In this document: positions 1 to 12,041 of the stretch, one piece after another
How positions within the stretch are numbered: position 1 is the stretch's first letter
Layout: each line of letters begins with the position of its first letter
NCBI RefSeq assembly: GCF_009755355.1
Contig: NZ_WQLB01000041.1
Coordinates: 1 to 32,397 of the forward strand
Direction of reading: 5' to 3'
DNA: 32,397 nucleotides
Source: Deinococcus arboris
GTDB taxonomy: Bacteria > Deinococcota > Deinococci > Deinococcales > Deinococcaceae
Translations under genes and position numbers: made by a program
The notes under the pieces: model-generated
What the model was told of the DNA's origin: nothing
Database searches by the model: none
The model's input: only the letters and a program-made list of their open reading frames with translations

Positions 1-15
1 TCTTTACTCCCTCCA
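1..15 (-). promoter_or_regulatory. Ribosome-binding site of a leftward gene beyond the window edge
   Basis: Read on the minus strand, the last bases of the window are TTGGAGGGAGTAAAGA. This is a strong Shine-Dalgarno-like GGAGGGAG followed by an A-rich spacer, so a start codon is expected within a few bases left of position 1. With the promoter at 231-259 it defines a roughly 220-nt leader. In Deinococcus radiodurans, as I recall it, tuf follows fusA and one small gene, so tuf is a candidate for the missing gene. That identity is inference only. Confidence 0.5.
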
Positions 16-230
16 AGCGGTGGACAGCACGCAAAAGTGCCCTTTGCTCGGGCATCCCCCCGCGCATACCGCAGGGTTCTGGGGGCACGCGTGCGCCCAC
101 ATTGGGTTGAATCTCGCCAGGGCAGTGTCCCGCCGTGCTGGCACGCTACGCCGCGTTTCCGCTCGCCGCCGTCGCAAGGCCGTTCAGCCCCCGCCGGCTG
201 AGCCGTGACTCCACGGCGTACCGAAGAGTT

Positions 231-259
231 AGGGTACATGATTTGGCCTGGCCTGACAA
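231..259 (-). promoter_or_regulatory. Sigma-70-type promoter firing leftward out of the window
   Basis: On the minus strand there is a -35 box TTGTCA (254-259), a 17-bp spacer and a -10 box TACCCT (231-236). No coding region lies between it and the left edge, and a good ribosome-binding site sits at 1-15, so it should drive the off-window gene with a leader of about 220 nt. The leader is G+C-rich and can fold, but I recognise no known riboswitch in it. Confidence 0.6.
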
Positions 260-291
260 GGGGCGGCCTGGCCCAGTGGTCAGACCGCCCC
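260..291 (-). terminator. Hairpin after the small membrane gene
   Basis: GGGGCGGCCTG (260-270) can pair with CAGACCGCCCC (281-291), an 11-bp stem with one G-U pair and a 10-nt loop. It lies just downstream of the gene ending at 307. On the minus strand it is followed by TTGT, which is also the start of the next promoter's -35 box. The T tract is short, so termination may be weak or of a non-canonical type. Confidence 0.5.
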
Positions 292-306
292 GTGCGAACG
301 CAGCGT

Positions 307-729
307 CTAGTTCTTGGTGTACGCCACAACTTCGCGGTCAAAGGCGCCCACCAGCATCACCAGGCCCAGCAGGGTGCCCAGCGGAAAGATCAGCAGACTG
401 ACCACGCCGATCAGGAGGCTGGACACCCGGCCCCAGGCCCGGCCTTCAAGAACGGCGCGCCGGGTGAAATACAGCAGCAGAATCTCCAGACTGGTCAGGG
501 CAAACGACAGCCACAGCACCGTGGGGATCAGGGCCGGAGGCAGCACTTCGGTGGGCAGGCCCAGTTGCGCCTGAATCTGGGGCAGCATCTCCTGAATCCG
601 CGGGCCGAGAAAAGGCAGTGTCAGGAGGGAAAAGGCGGCATACAGCAGCGAAATCAGCAGCGGCACCGTCAGGAAGCTCAGGCGCTTAGGCACCGGACCA
701 GGCGTGGGAGCAGAAGCAGGGGCAGTCAT
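307..729 (-). CDS. Small integral membrane protein of unknown function
   Basis: This 140-residue protein begins MTAPASAPTP. A Pro/Ala-rich cytoplasmic head is followed by about four hydrophobic segments (roughly residues 22-42, 62-85, 100-118 and 118-132). I know no specific family for it. The ATG at 729 was chosen over an in-frame start at 795 because a TACTCT -10 box (736-741) lies 6 nt before it, which suggests a leaderless transcript; the longer version would also add an uncharacteristic N-terminus. The gene lies downstream of fusA, separated by a clear terminator, so it is probably transcribed on its own. A small hypothetical gene follows fusA in D. radiodurans too, as far as I recall. 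Function unknown. Confidence 0.7.
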   Translation of the reverse strand: MTAPASAPTPGPVPKRLSFLTVPLLISLLYAAFSLLTLPFLGPRIQEMLPQIQAQLGLPTEVLPPALIPTVLWLSFALTSLEILLLYFTRRAVLEGRAWGRVSSLLIGVVSLLIFPLGTLLGLVMLVGAFDREVVAYTKN

Positions 730-735
730 GTGAGC

Positions 736-741
736 AGAGTA
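736..741 (-). promoter_or_regulatory. -10 box of a leaderless promoter
   Basis: TACTCT on the minus strand ends 6 nt before the ATG at 729, so transcription would start at or next to the A of the start codon. No convincing -35 box is visible. Confidence 0.45.
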
Positions 742-837
742 GCGCGAGCTCAACAGGAGCCGCCCGCCACTCCAGACACTGCAACTGTCTGACACAAGCT
801 TGAGCGCCCCCTTGCCTACATAGCTGGAACAGCCATC

Positions 838-864
838 AAAAAGAGCGCCTCCGAGGAGGCGCTC
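838..864 (-). terminator. Rho-independent terminator of the str operon
   Basis: GAGCGCCTC pairs with GAGGCGCTC (stem arms within 843-864), and on the minus strand TTTTT follows at once (838-842). It lies 20 bp after the fusA stop codon. The tight stem and T tract make this a canonical intrinsic terminator that ends rpsL-rpsG-fusA transcription without a linked tuf. Confidence 0.85.
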
Positions 865-884
865 CTTTCTAGCCTAAGCGGCGT

Positions 885-2978
<2,094 letters not shown>

Positions 2979-2998
2979 AAGACTCCCTGATTCTGTCG

Positions 2999-3247
2999 GG
3001 TGACGTGTCTCGTCACCGTCAGTTCGGCACCCTGTTGAGGGGTTGGGGCAGCGGGCTTCCTCGCCTCACGCGAGATGGACGGTAGGGGGCGCCTACCGTC
3101 CGGGGGAGTGGGCTGCCGGGCTGTCCCTGGGCAGCTTGTGCTCTGTTACGCGGCCAGTGGAAAAGCGCCACTGGCCGCTTCACGCCGCACAAGCTGCTTG
3201 CTGTTCCCACTCGCTCCGCTCGGATTTTGGGGCCTTGCCCCAAAATC
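2999..3247 (-). promoter_or_regulatory. Multi-hairpin rpsG-fusA intergenic region
   Basis: The gap holds five inverted repeats. They are 2999-3005/3011-3017 (GGTGACG), 3077-3086/3092-3101 (GGACGGTAGG), 3131-3140/3188-3197 (GCAGCTTGTG) enclosing 3150-3160/3168-3178 (11 bp), and 3223-3232/3238-3247 (GATTTTGGGG). All have short loops and perfect stems. None has a T tract on the minus strand, so they are not ordinary terminators. They could protect mRNA ends, serve as RNase processing sites, or act as a translational control element. I saw no good promoter inside. Confidence 0.6.
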
Positions 3248-3251
3248 GGAA

Positions 3252-3722
<471 letters not shown>

Positions 3723-3803
3723 GGTTGACTCCCTTGAGGCTCAGCCCGGACCGTTCCGGGCGAGCGCGCGCACTTCAGGCGCGAATAACGTGCTTCATTG
3801 GCA

Positions 3804-3819
3804 TCACCCCTTGGGGTGA
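3804..3819 (-). repeat. Palindrome in the rpsL-rpsG gap
   Basis: TCACCCCTTGGGGTGA is a perfect 16-bp palindrome in the 132-bp gap between rpsL and rpsG. In RNA it can form only a tight hairpin. In E. coli the equivalent gap is the S7 operator, so a regulatory role is possible but unproven here. Confidence 0.4.
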
Positions 3820-3854
3820 AGGCGGGCTGGGCCGGCAGGGCGGCCCTAGGCGCC

Positions 3855-4259
<405 letters not shown>

Positions 4260-4440
4260 GGAAAATCACTCCTATGCTTGCAGATGCGGGTGGGAGGGCG
4301 AACGCCGCCCACGCGGACGGGGCGGCCAAGGGTTGACGAAACGGAACTCTGAGGTGATCGCGCACCCGCTCTTTTGGGGGTGGCCTGCCGAAACACGGAC
4401 TGGTGCAACCCTGGAACCCAGAGCAGTGTTCAACCTTCCC

Positions 4441-4470
4441 AGCATACGCCTGCGGCCCCAAGCCGTGCAA
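4441..4470 (-). promoter_or_regulatory. Promoter of the str operon
   Basis: On the minus strand there is TTGCAC (4465-4470), an 18-bp spacer and TATGCT (4441-4446). It gives a leader of about 175 nt before rpsL. It lies just downstream of the terminator of the preceding gene (4489-4513). The -10 box and spacer length match those of the prs promoter at 16457-16486. Confidence 0.65.
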
Positions 4471-4488
4471 GAGGGAGCGTGGGCCGTC

Positions 4489-4513
4489 AAAACCCCCGCC
4501 AGGACGGCGGGGG
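4489..4513 (-). terminator. Rho-independent terminator of the CDC-like gene
   Basis: CCCCCGCC (4493-4500) and GGCGGGGG (4506-4513) form a perfect 8-bp stem with a 5-nt loop, followed on the minus strand by TTTT (4489-4492). It lies 24 bp after the stop of the gene at 4537-6231 and isolates it from the str operon. Confidence 0.85.
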
Positions 4514-4536
4514 AAGAGATGGCGTCCGCTTTTGCT

Positions 4537-6231
4537 TTAGCGGCCTGTCACGCCGGTTGAGCCCACGACCGTCATCCCCTGCAAGTCACCAGAGTGGCAG
4601 GTGCTGCAGCTGTCCTCGCTGACCAGGCGCTCGCTGCCGTTGACCAGCAGGGCCACGCGGGTATCGCGGCGGGACGTGCCAAAAAAGCCATAGGAATTGA
4701 CGGTGCTGCGGATGCGCAGCCGGTTCAGGTCACTGGCCATCAGGTTGGACACGTCGTAGTACTGGTCCGAGCCGTCCTGAGACTGCTGCACAATCGTCGT
4801 GTTGTTGCCGCTGGAATTGGTCAGGTAAACCTCGGTGTCGCCCTTGCGGTTGCTGACACGCAGCTCGATCTTGGGCCCCAGTCGGCAGGTGCGCTTCAGG
4901 AACTTGGACGTGGTCTGGTAGATGGCGTTGCGGTTGTCCCAGCGCTTGAGGGTAAAGCCGATGGGCTTCAGGGTGGTCAGCGGGAAATCGGTCATCTTGA
5001 AGTAGTCGCGCCAGGCGTCGCCGCTGAAGAGGGCCACCTGCGCGGCGTAAGGGCCGCCCATGGCCAGCACGTTCAGGCTGCTGTTTTTGACGAGCTCCTT
5101 CTGCTCGGTGCTCAGGCTGCCCGACTGCTCGCTGTACTTGACTTCCAGGGCGGCGGCCAGGGCACTGGCCGAACGGTGGGTGTCGTAGCGCAGGACCATT
5201 AAGCGGCCGTACTGCACCTTGTTGATGTAAGTGGGCAGATTGCTGGAGGACAGTTGCCCTATGGACTGCAGGTACGAGAGGTCGCCGGTGGTCAGGCTGT
5301 TGTTGAACAGCATGTTGGCGGGCGTGCCGTTCTCGGTGACGCCAACATTGGCCAGGGTCTGCACGAAGACCACGTAGACGCTGCTCTTCTCAACGCTGGA
5401 ACTGGAATCCATAGAGCCGGTTACGCCCACCCCGTGAAACTTGAGGTTCAGCTTGAGCTTGTGGCTGAGTTCGCGCAGGCTTGAGGCCTCCTGCACCTTC
5501 AGGAACACGTTGCTGGGCTGCCCCAGCGACGACGCGCCGCTGAACATATTGCCGATGGCGCCCAGCACCCCGGCCGAATCCGGCGTCACGTTGGGCGTGC
5601 TGGTAAAGCGGGTGTCGCTTTCGATGGTCAGGGGCACCCGCTTGTTCGTAGGAACGCTGATGGTGGCCATAGTCGAGGCACCGCCGTACAGGCTCTCGCC
5701 CTGAATCAGAGCGCCCGGCCAGATGGTCGTGGGCGGCTCTTCCATCAGGACATGCCCACTGGCTGGGTCGTTGACATAGTCCACCAGCACGCTGGAGCAC
5801 AGGTCGTAGGGGTCGGCGCTGGGCGGCGGCAGGGTCTGCTGCCAAACGCTGGGCGCGCCCACAAACAGCCCGTCAATCTGCGCCTGGGTGTCCGGCAGCA
5901 CCTGGGCGCGGAAAGCCGCTGGCGCCTGCAGGTAGGGATTGGCGGCTTCCAACAGCGATACGCCGTACTGGGCCGCGCGGTTTTCCAGCTCGCTCCAGGG
6001 CCGCACCTGCGGGTCGGAGGAGGTGGGTTCCCCCGGATCTCCCGGCTCGCCGGGGTCGCCAGGTGTGCAGGGGTCAGGCACACGCTGGGCATTCAGACCA
6101 GCGCTTTCGGTCACGGGGCACTCTGGAAAGCGCTGGCTGTCCAGCCGCTCAGGTGCGGGCGCCTGACCACAGGCCCCCAGAGCCAGCATGAGCGAAGTGA
6201 CGAGCAGCACACGGGAAGCGGGGTGCGACAT
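4537..6231 (-). CDS. Cholesterol-dependent-cytolysin-like lipoprotein
   Basis: A 564-residue exported lipoprotein: signal peptide with lipobox L18-G-A-C21, then a Pro/Gly linker with a short GDPGEP repeat (58-69). Residues about 165-445 follow the order of landmarks in thiol-activated cytolysins (Pfam Thiol_cytolysin): WPGAL (171-175; YPGAL in CDCs), the RVPLTIESD strand, a first membrane-hairpin-like segment (242-300), VQYGR (339-343), and a second hairpin segment with the Gly392-Gly393 hinge. CDCs oligomerise and insert a beta-barrel pore. The last 115 residues do not look like CDC domain 4: the Trp-rich undecapeptide is absent, and the protein ends with C542-S-T-C545-H546. An AAGGAG ribosome-binding site precedes the ATG at 6231. 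It seems monocistronic. Family assignment by eye is fairly strong; pore formation and target are unknown. Confidence 0.8.
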   Translation of the reverse strand: MSHPASRVLLVTSLMLALGACGQAPAPERLDSQRFPECPVTESAGLNAQRVPDPCTPGDPGEPGDPGEPTSSDPQVRPWSELENRAAQYGVSLLEAANPYLQAPAAFRAQVLPDTQAQIDGLFVGAPSVWQQTLPPPSADPYDLCSSVLVDYVNDPASGHVLMEEPPTTIWPGALIQGESLYGGASTMATISVPTNKRVPLTIESDTRFTSTPNVTPDSAGVLGAIGNMFSGASSLGQPSNVFLKVQEASSLRELSHKLKLNLKFHGVGVTGSMDSSSSVEKSSVYVVFVQTLANVGVTENGTPANMLFNNSLTTGDLSYLQSIGQLSSSNLPTYINKVQYGRLMVLRYDTHRSASALAAALEVKYSEQSGSLSTEQKELVKNSSLNVLAMGGPYAAQVALFSGDAWRDYFKMTDFPLTTLKPIGFTLKRWDNRNAIYQTTSKFLKRTCRLGPKIELRVSNRKGDTEVYLTNSSGNNTTIVQQSQDGSDQYYDVSNLMASDLNRLRIRSTVNSYGFFGTSRRDTRVALLVNGSERLVSEDSCSTCHSGDLQGMTVVGSTGVTGR

Positions 6232-6283
6232 GATGAACTCCTTGGAAGGACAAAGAAGAAAGAGGGCAGGGGCGTCTCGCCTG

Positions 6284-6302
6284 GATTCAGAGGTGCTGAA
6301 TC
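6284..6302 (-). promoter_or_regulatory. Small hairpin in the 5' leader of the CDC-like gene
   Basis: GATTCAG (6284-6290) and CTGAATC (6296-6302) form a perfect 7-bp stem with a 5-nt loop about 55 nt before the start codon. It could be an mRNA leader structure or a repressor site. No clear promoter was found upstream, so its position relative to the transcript start is unknown. Confidence 0.35.
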
Positions 6303-6420
6303 TCTCTGGCGTGGGGTGAGTGTGCGCCCGCGCTCAGGAACGCCCAGGGAAACGCGGCGGGATTCCCTGCGCGTTCCCGCCTCTGGCCCCAAGTCACAGC
6401 TCAGCCCCTTTGCTGGTCGC

Positions 6421-6449
6421 TGGCACGCCGCCAGAGGCTGTGCTACACT
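6421..6449 (+). promoter_or_regulatory. Probable promoter of tRNA-Ser
   Basis: TACACT (6444-6449) is preceded by TG plus one base, an extended -10 arrangement, and lies 25 nt before the mature tRNA. A weak -35 candidate TGGCAC (6421-6426) lies 17 bp upstream. Confidence 0.5.
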
Positions 6450-6471
6450 CCGCTCTGCCCGTTCTTTCCCG

Positions 6472-6565
<94 letters not shown>

Positions 6566-6572
6566 AGCCAAG

Positions 6573-6598
6573 CCCCCAGGTCAACGCCTGGGGGTTTT
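6573..6598 (+). terminator. Rho-independent terminator after tRNA-Ser
   Basis: CCCCCAGG (6573-6580) and CCTGGGGG (6587-6594) form an 8-bp stem with a 6-nt loop, followed by TTTT. It begins 8 nt after the CCA end of the tRNA. Confidence 0.85.
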
Positions 6599-6700
6599 GC
6601 GTTCAGGGTCACCGCGCCCTTGGGCGGGATGGAGGGGAAACACACCCCTCGGGGCCACGGCCACAGCGGTTCGTAATGTGCGCTTGTAGGCCAATCTGCT

Positions 6701-7153
6701 TCAGCGCGACGAAACACCGTTGTGATCTGCGTTCAGGACGCCCAGCACTGCCGCTTCCCGCGCCGCCAGCACCACCGCGCCGTGGGCCTCCCGCAGGGCC
6801 TCGGGTGGCAGGGGCAGATACAGCGCGTCGTACAGGGCCTGCCCAGCGCGGGCCAGCGCCACCAGTTCGGCGCGCCAGGCGGCCGCGTCGGTGGGCGTCC
6901 AGGTGGCCGGGTCGTTCTGGTCTTCCAGGAGGGCGTGGGGGTCACTCAGGCGCGCGGCGGTCAGCTCCAGGTGGTGCCGCAGCGCCAGCACCCGCCGGGC
7001 CAGGGCAGGCCGGGCCTGCACCGCGCCAAAAGTGAGGGTGTGGACAGTGTGCAGCAGCCCACGCTCACCGGGTGCACTGAACAGGCCAGTCAGGCCGTCC
7101 GGGCCATACAGCACTTCTCGCAGGGTGTCGCGCAGCAGGTCGGGGGCAGCCAT
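6701..7153 (-). CDS. Uncharacterised alpha-helical protein
   Basis: This 150-residue protein begins MAAPDLLRDTLREVLYGPDGL. It is rich in Ala, Leu, Arg and His and predicted to be mostly helical and cytoplasmic, with no signal peptide or membrane segment. I do not recognise the family. The open frame extends upstream to 7399, but that part has intergenic-like composition. The ATG at 7153 was chosen because the regular helical sequence begins there. A TACCGT sequence 8 nt upstream and the absence of a Shine-Dalgarno fit a leaderless transcript. It faces away from hflX, with a roughly 310-bp shared upstream region. Confidence 0.6.
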   Translation of the reverse strand: MAAPDLLRDTLREVLYGPDGLTGLFSAPGERGLLHTVHTLTFGAVQARPALARRVLALRHHLELTAARLSDPHALLEDQNDPATWTPTDAAAWRAELVALARAGQALYDALYLPLPPEALREAHGAVVLAAREAAVLGVLNADHNGVSSR

Positions 7154-7278
7154 CGTGATGCACGGTACGCCACACAGCGGATGCCGGTTCCGCCGCTCCT
7201 GTCCTACCCTGAGGGCACGATGATCCTGAAGATCAAGATTTTCCTGTAATCGCACACGTTTGGCAGCGGCCCTCACAG

Positions 7279-7284
7279 TAAAAT
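7279..7284 (+). promoter_or_regulatory. Possible -10 box for hflX in the 7154-7462 gap
   Basis: The gap of about 310 bp between the two divergent genes holds one good -10 sequence, TAAAAT (7279-7284), in the direction of hflX. It would give a leader of about 170 nt. The matching -35 is poor (around 7256-7263). I saw no other clear element in this stretch. Confidence 0.3.
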
Positions 7285-7462
7285 GAGGCCAATGCCGAAC
7301 CCCTGTGCCGACCCCGGCCCCGCGAACCTTGTTCGGCTGGCCTGCGGTTGGCCCAGGCGCGACCCTCTGGGCTCTGAGCATCCGCTCGCCCCTCTTCACC
7401 TTCTCTGTCTGCCTGCGGCATACGGCCTGCAGCCGGGCGTCCTTTTAAGGAAGTGAACGACC

Positions 7463-9181
<1,719 letters not shown>

Positions 9182-9213
9182 GCAGGACCACGCCGCACAA
9201 GTCAGCAATCATA

Positions 9214-9239
9214 GGGACAGCCGGCGCGCTGTCCCTTTT
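9214..9239 (+). terminator. Rho-independent terminator of hflX
   Basis: GGGACAGC (9214-9221) and GCTGTCCC (9228-9235) form a perfect 8-bp stem followed by TTTT. It lies 33 bp after the hflX stop. Confidence 0.85.
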
Positions 9240-9279
9240 GTTGGATGCCTCCGCCGCGCAACTCTGCCAGAGTCGGCGG

Positions 9280-10203
9280 ATGCTGGCCTGGGTGTATCTG
9301 ATTCTGGTGGTGCTGGTCTGGGGGCTGGGGGAAGCTCTGGGAGAACGGACGGTCCCCACACTGCTGCTGGCGTACGCGCCGCCGGTGGTCTGGGCGCTGC
9401 CCGCGCCTCTGGTGATCGGCTGGGCACTCTGGCGCCGACGAGGCCGCCGGGCGGCTCTGGCGGCCACGGTTCTGGCGCTGTGGGGCGCGGGCCTGCTGCA
9501 CTGGTCGCCTCAGCAGAGCGGGGCCCTGCGCGTGGTGACCTACAACGTGCTGCGCGGTGACCGCGTGAGTCCAGGGCAGCTGGGCCAGGCGCTGCGGAGC
9601 CTGAACGCCGACGTGATTCTGCTACAGGAGAGCAATTTTGGCGGAGCTGACTTTCGGGCAGCCCTGGAACAGGCACTGCCCGGCTACCACGCCGAACACG
9701 CCGCCGAGGTCAGCACCTTGACGCGGCTGCCTATCCTGGCCGCCCAGCGCCTGCCGCTGCCTGGCAACCGGCGCGAGGTCCTGGTCACCCGCCTGCGCTG
9801 GCAGGGGCAGCCGCTGACAGTAGTCAATGCCCATCTGGGCACAGTACAGGTGGTGGACGCCCTGGCGGGAGACTGGGCCTATTTGCAGCGCACGCGCAAC
9901 AACCGTGAAGCCCAGGTGGCGCGGCTGGAGGCGCTGGCCGCGCAGACGGAGGGGCGCGTGTTGCTGGGCGGCGACCTGAATACGCCGCCGCGTGGCCGGG
10001 TGTGGCGGCGGCTGCGGGTGGCCTACGGTCCCGACGCCCACGACCTCGCCGGACGCGGCCCTGGCTGGAGCTTTCCAGCGCTGCGGGTCCGCATTGACCA
10101 CCTGCTGACCGACGACCTGACCCCCACCACCAGCCGGGTGCTGCCCTGGACCTTCAGCGACCACCGGCCCCTGCTGGCGGAGTTTGCAGGGCCACCCCGC
10201 TGA
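9280..10203 (+). CDS. Membrane-anchored endonuclease/exonuclease/phosphatase-family protein
   Basis: This 307-residue protein has about three N-terminal membrane helices (roughly 2-20, 28-48 and 56-72) and then a catalytic EEP domain. The expected metal and catalytic motifs are present: VVTYNV (Asn), ILLQES (Glu), VNAHLG, LLGGDLNTPP, RIDHLL and the terminal FSDHRPLLAEF. Members of this fold are metal-dependent phosphodiesterases acting on nucleic acids, phosphoinositides or similar substrates; the true substrate is unknown. The catalytic domain probably faces outward, but topology was only estimated. The ATG at 9280 was chosen because an upstream in-frame TTG (9238) lies inside the hflX terminator, and a CAGAGT -10-like box sits 6 nt before the ATG. 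Convergent with the kinase gene at 10287-10853. Confidence 0.85.
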   Translation: MLAWVYLILVVLVWGLGEALGERTVPTLLLAYAPPVVWALPAPLVIGWALWRRRGRRAALAATVLALWGAGLLHWSPQQSGALRVVTYNVLRGDRVSPGQLGQALRSLNADVILLQESNFGGADFRAALEQALPGYHAEHAAEVSTLTRLPILAAQRLPLPGNRREVLVTRLRWQGQPLTVVNAHLGTVQVVDALAGDWAYLQRTRNNREAQVARLEALAAQTEGRVLLGGDLNTPPRGRVWRRLRVAYGPDAHDLAGRGPGWSFPALRVRIDHLLTDDLTPTTSRVLPWTFSDHRPLLAEFAGPPR

Positions 10204-10286
10204 CAGCGGCTGCCCGTTGCATTAACTGGCCACTAACGCCCCTCCACCTTTGCCACGGTCTCTGACGGACACTCACTGTGTTCGCC

Positions 10287-10853
10287 TCAGCGTGGTTGAG
10301 GGGTATGATCCTCAATCACGCTGAGGTCCGCTGTAGGTGGGCGCTGCGCGGCCAGCCACGCCTGGGCCTGCGCCGGGGTTCTGAGCCGCACCAGGGTCAG
10401 GTGGGGAAACTGGGCCACCAGCGCCGGGGTTTCGCGGCGCCGGCGCCAGTGGGTACGGAAAAACCAGCGCACCGGTCCCTCGGCACTGACCGCGCCGCGC
10501 AGATGCTCGCGGTTGCCGTTCCAGAGTTCCTGCTGGGTCAGCACCCGCCGCGCCGTGCGGGTCAGCGCCCGCCAGAACACCACGGGCCCCGGATAATCCA
10601 ACCAGACCAGCGTGTCGGCCCGCGCCCAGCCCAGGTCGCGGGCTTTGGCGTAGTTGCCGTCCATGACCCAGGCGTCCTGCGCCGTAAAAGTGGCCACCTG
10701 CGCACGAAACTGGGCCAGCAGGGCTTCCTGCCACCCCGCCTGATGGTTCCAGGCGTCATGCTCGCCGTGAGGTACCCCCAGCCGCCCAGCCAGGGCGCGC
10801 GCCAGGGTGGTCTTGCCGCTGCCAGTGGTGCCAATCACGAGAACGCGCTGCAT
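10287..10853 (-). CDS. P-loop nucleoside/adenylate-kinase-like protein
   Basis: This 188-residue cytoplasmic protein starts MQRVLVIGTTGSGKTTLARAL, with a Walker A at residues 8-16. DAWVMDGNYAKARD and TLVWLDYPGPVVFWRAL are the acceptor-site and Walker-B-like parts typical of small P-loop kinases such as the 'topology modulation' and FlaR-like groups. A basic RTHWRRRRE stretch is probably the lid. The phosphoryl acceptor is unknown. It lies 63 bp after the sugar dehydrogenase gene in the same direction, so cotranscription is possible. No good Shine-Dalgarno precedes the ATG. Confidence 0.85.
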   Translation of the reverse strand: MQRVLVIGTTGSGKTTLARALAGRLGVPHGEHDAWNHQAGWQEALLAQFRAQVATFTAQDAWVMDGNYAKARDLGWARADTLVWLDYPGPVVFWRALTRTARRVLTQQELWNGNREHLRGAVSAEGPVRWFFRTHWRRRRETPALVAQFPHLTLVRLRTPAQAQAWLAAQRPPTADLSVIEDHTPQPR

Positions 10854-10916
10854 CCTGCCCAGAAGATCAGACCAGGGGCTGACCGCGCATCCGCCAGTCA
10901 GCCCATGCCGGCGCTT

Positions 10917-12041
10917 TTAAGGCCGCGCGGTCAGCTTCAGAATCCGTCCGCTGCTGTATTCGGCGACGTACATCTCGCCGCGCTCGTCTTCACCGAAGGT
11001 GCTGGGGCCGCTGACCTTGCCCAGTGTGGCCTTAGTCCAACTCTGGCCCGTGGTGGGCGCCGCCCAGACCGTGCCCGAGGCGAAGTCGGCAAACACGTAC
11101 TGACCCTTGAGCGCCGGGACTACGCTGCCCCGGTAGACGTACCCGCCCGTGATGCTCTGGCCTTCCTGGCGGCCGTACACCAGCACCGGCTCGGTGTAGG
11201 GGCCGGCCTTGCAGTTGGCTTCGTAGCACTGCCGGCCCTCGCGCACGCGCCAGCCGTAATTCTCGCCGCCTTTGCTGGCGCGCGGCTGCCGGTCCACTTC
11301 CTCAAAGGCGTTCTGGCCCACGTCGGCAATCACCAGGTCGCCAGTTTGCCGGTCAAAGGAAAAGCGCCACGGGTTGCGCAGGCCATATGCCCAGATGTTG
11401 GCGTTGGCGCCGCTGCGGCCTGCAAAGGGATTGCCGGGCGCGGGCTTGGCGTCGGCGCCGCGCACATCAAAGCGCAGAATCTTGCCGAGCGGCGACGCGA
11501 GGTTCTGGGCATTGTTCTGTGGATCACCGCCCGAGCCGCCGTCCCCCAGACCCAGATACAGAAAACCGTCTGGCCCGAAAGCCAACTGGCCGCCGTTGTG
11601 GTTGGCGTAGGGCTGCTTGGCGGTAAAGAGGGTCTTGGCACTGGCGGGGTCGGCGCGGGTGCCGCCCGCCGCGGCTGTGTAGCGCGCCAGCACAGTGTTG
11701 CCGTTCCGGTCGGTGTAATGCACGTACAGACGCCGGTTGGTCTTGTAGGCAGGGTCAAAGGCCAGCCCCAGCAGCCCGCGCTCGCCGCCCGCCCGGGTCA
11801 GGGCCCGCAAATCCAGAAAGGTGCCGCTCTGGACCTGGCTGCCCTGAACCACCCGGATGCGCCCGTCCTGCTGCGCCACGTACAGCCGCCCCGAGCCGTC
11901 ACCTGCATGCGTAATAGCCGTGACCTGCTCTAAGCCACTGACAAAGGGCGAGAAGGCCACGCTGGGGGCCTGGGCCGCAGCAGGACCAGACAGCGCGGCA
12001 GCCAGCAGGGCCGCAGACAGGGCAGACAGAGGGCGCACCAT
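10917..12041 (-). CDS. PQQ-dependent aldose sugar dehydrogenase-like exported protein
   Basis: This 374-residue protein has a signal peptide (MVRPLSALSAALLAAALSGPAAAQA, cleaved near residue 23-25) and a six-bladed beta-propeller of the GSDH family. Diagnostic pieces are GGERGLLGLAFDP, NHNGGQLAFGPDGFLYLGLGDGG, LGKILRFDVRG, YGLRNPWRFSFDR and IADVGQNAFEEVD. Characterised relatives oxidise aldose sugars outside the cell with PQQ and Ca2+; some members have other roles, so the substrate is not certain. The start at 12041 was chosen because it begins the signal peptide; the frame runs open to 12119. The kinase gene follows 63 bp downstream. Confidence 0.92.
   Translation of the reverse strand: MVRPLSALSAALLAAALSGPAAAQAPSVAFSPFVSGLEQVTAITHAGDGSGRLYVAQQDGRIRVVQGSQVQSGTFLDLRALTRAGGERGLLGLAFDPAYKTNRRLYVHYTDRNGNTVLARYTAAAGGTRADPASAKTLFTAKQPYANHNGGQLAFGPDGFLYLGLGDGGSGGDPQNNAQNLASPLGKILRFDVRGADAKPAPGNPFAGRSGANANIWAYGLRNPWRFSFDRQTGDLVIADVGQNAFEEVDRQPRASKGGENYGWRVREGRQCYEANCKAGPYTEPVLVYGRQEGQSITGGYVYRGSVVPALKGQYVFADFASGTVWAAPTTGQSWTKATLGKVSGPSTFGEDERGEMYVAEYSSGRILKLTARP

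Noticed and set aside
7154..7399. N-terminal extension of the gene at 6701-7153
   Set aside because: The extra 82 residues look like translated intergenic DNA and would overlap the hflX promoter region.
9238..9280. TTG start 14 codons upstream for the EEP-family gene
   Set aside because: The TTG lies within the T tract of the hflX terminator and lacks a ribosome-binding site.
10278..11933. 551-codon plus-strand frame opposite the kinase and sugar dehydrogenase genes
   Set aside because: Spans two recognised genes on the other strand and has no family features.
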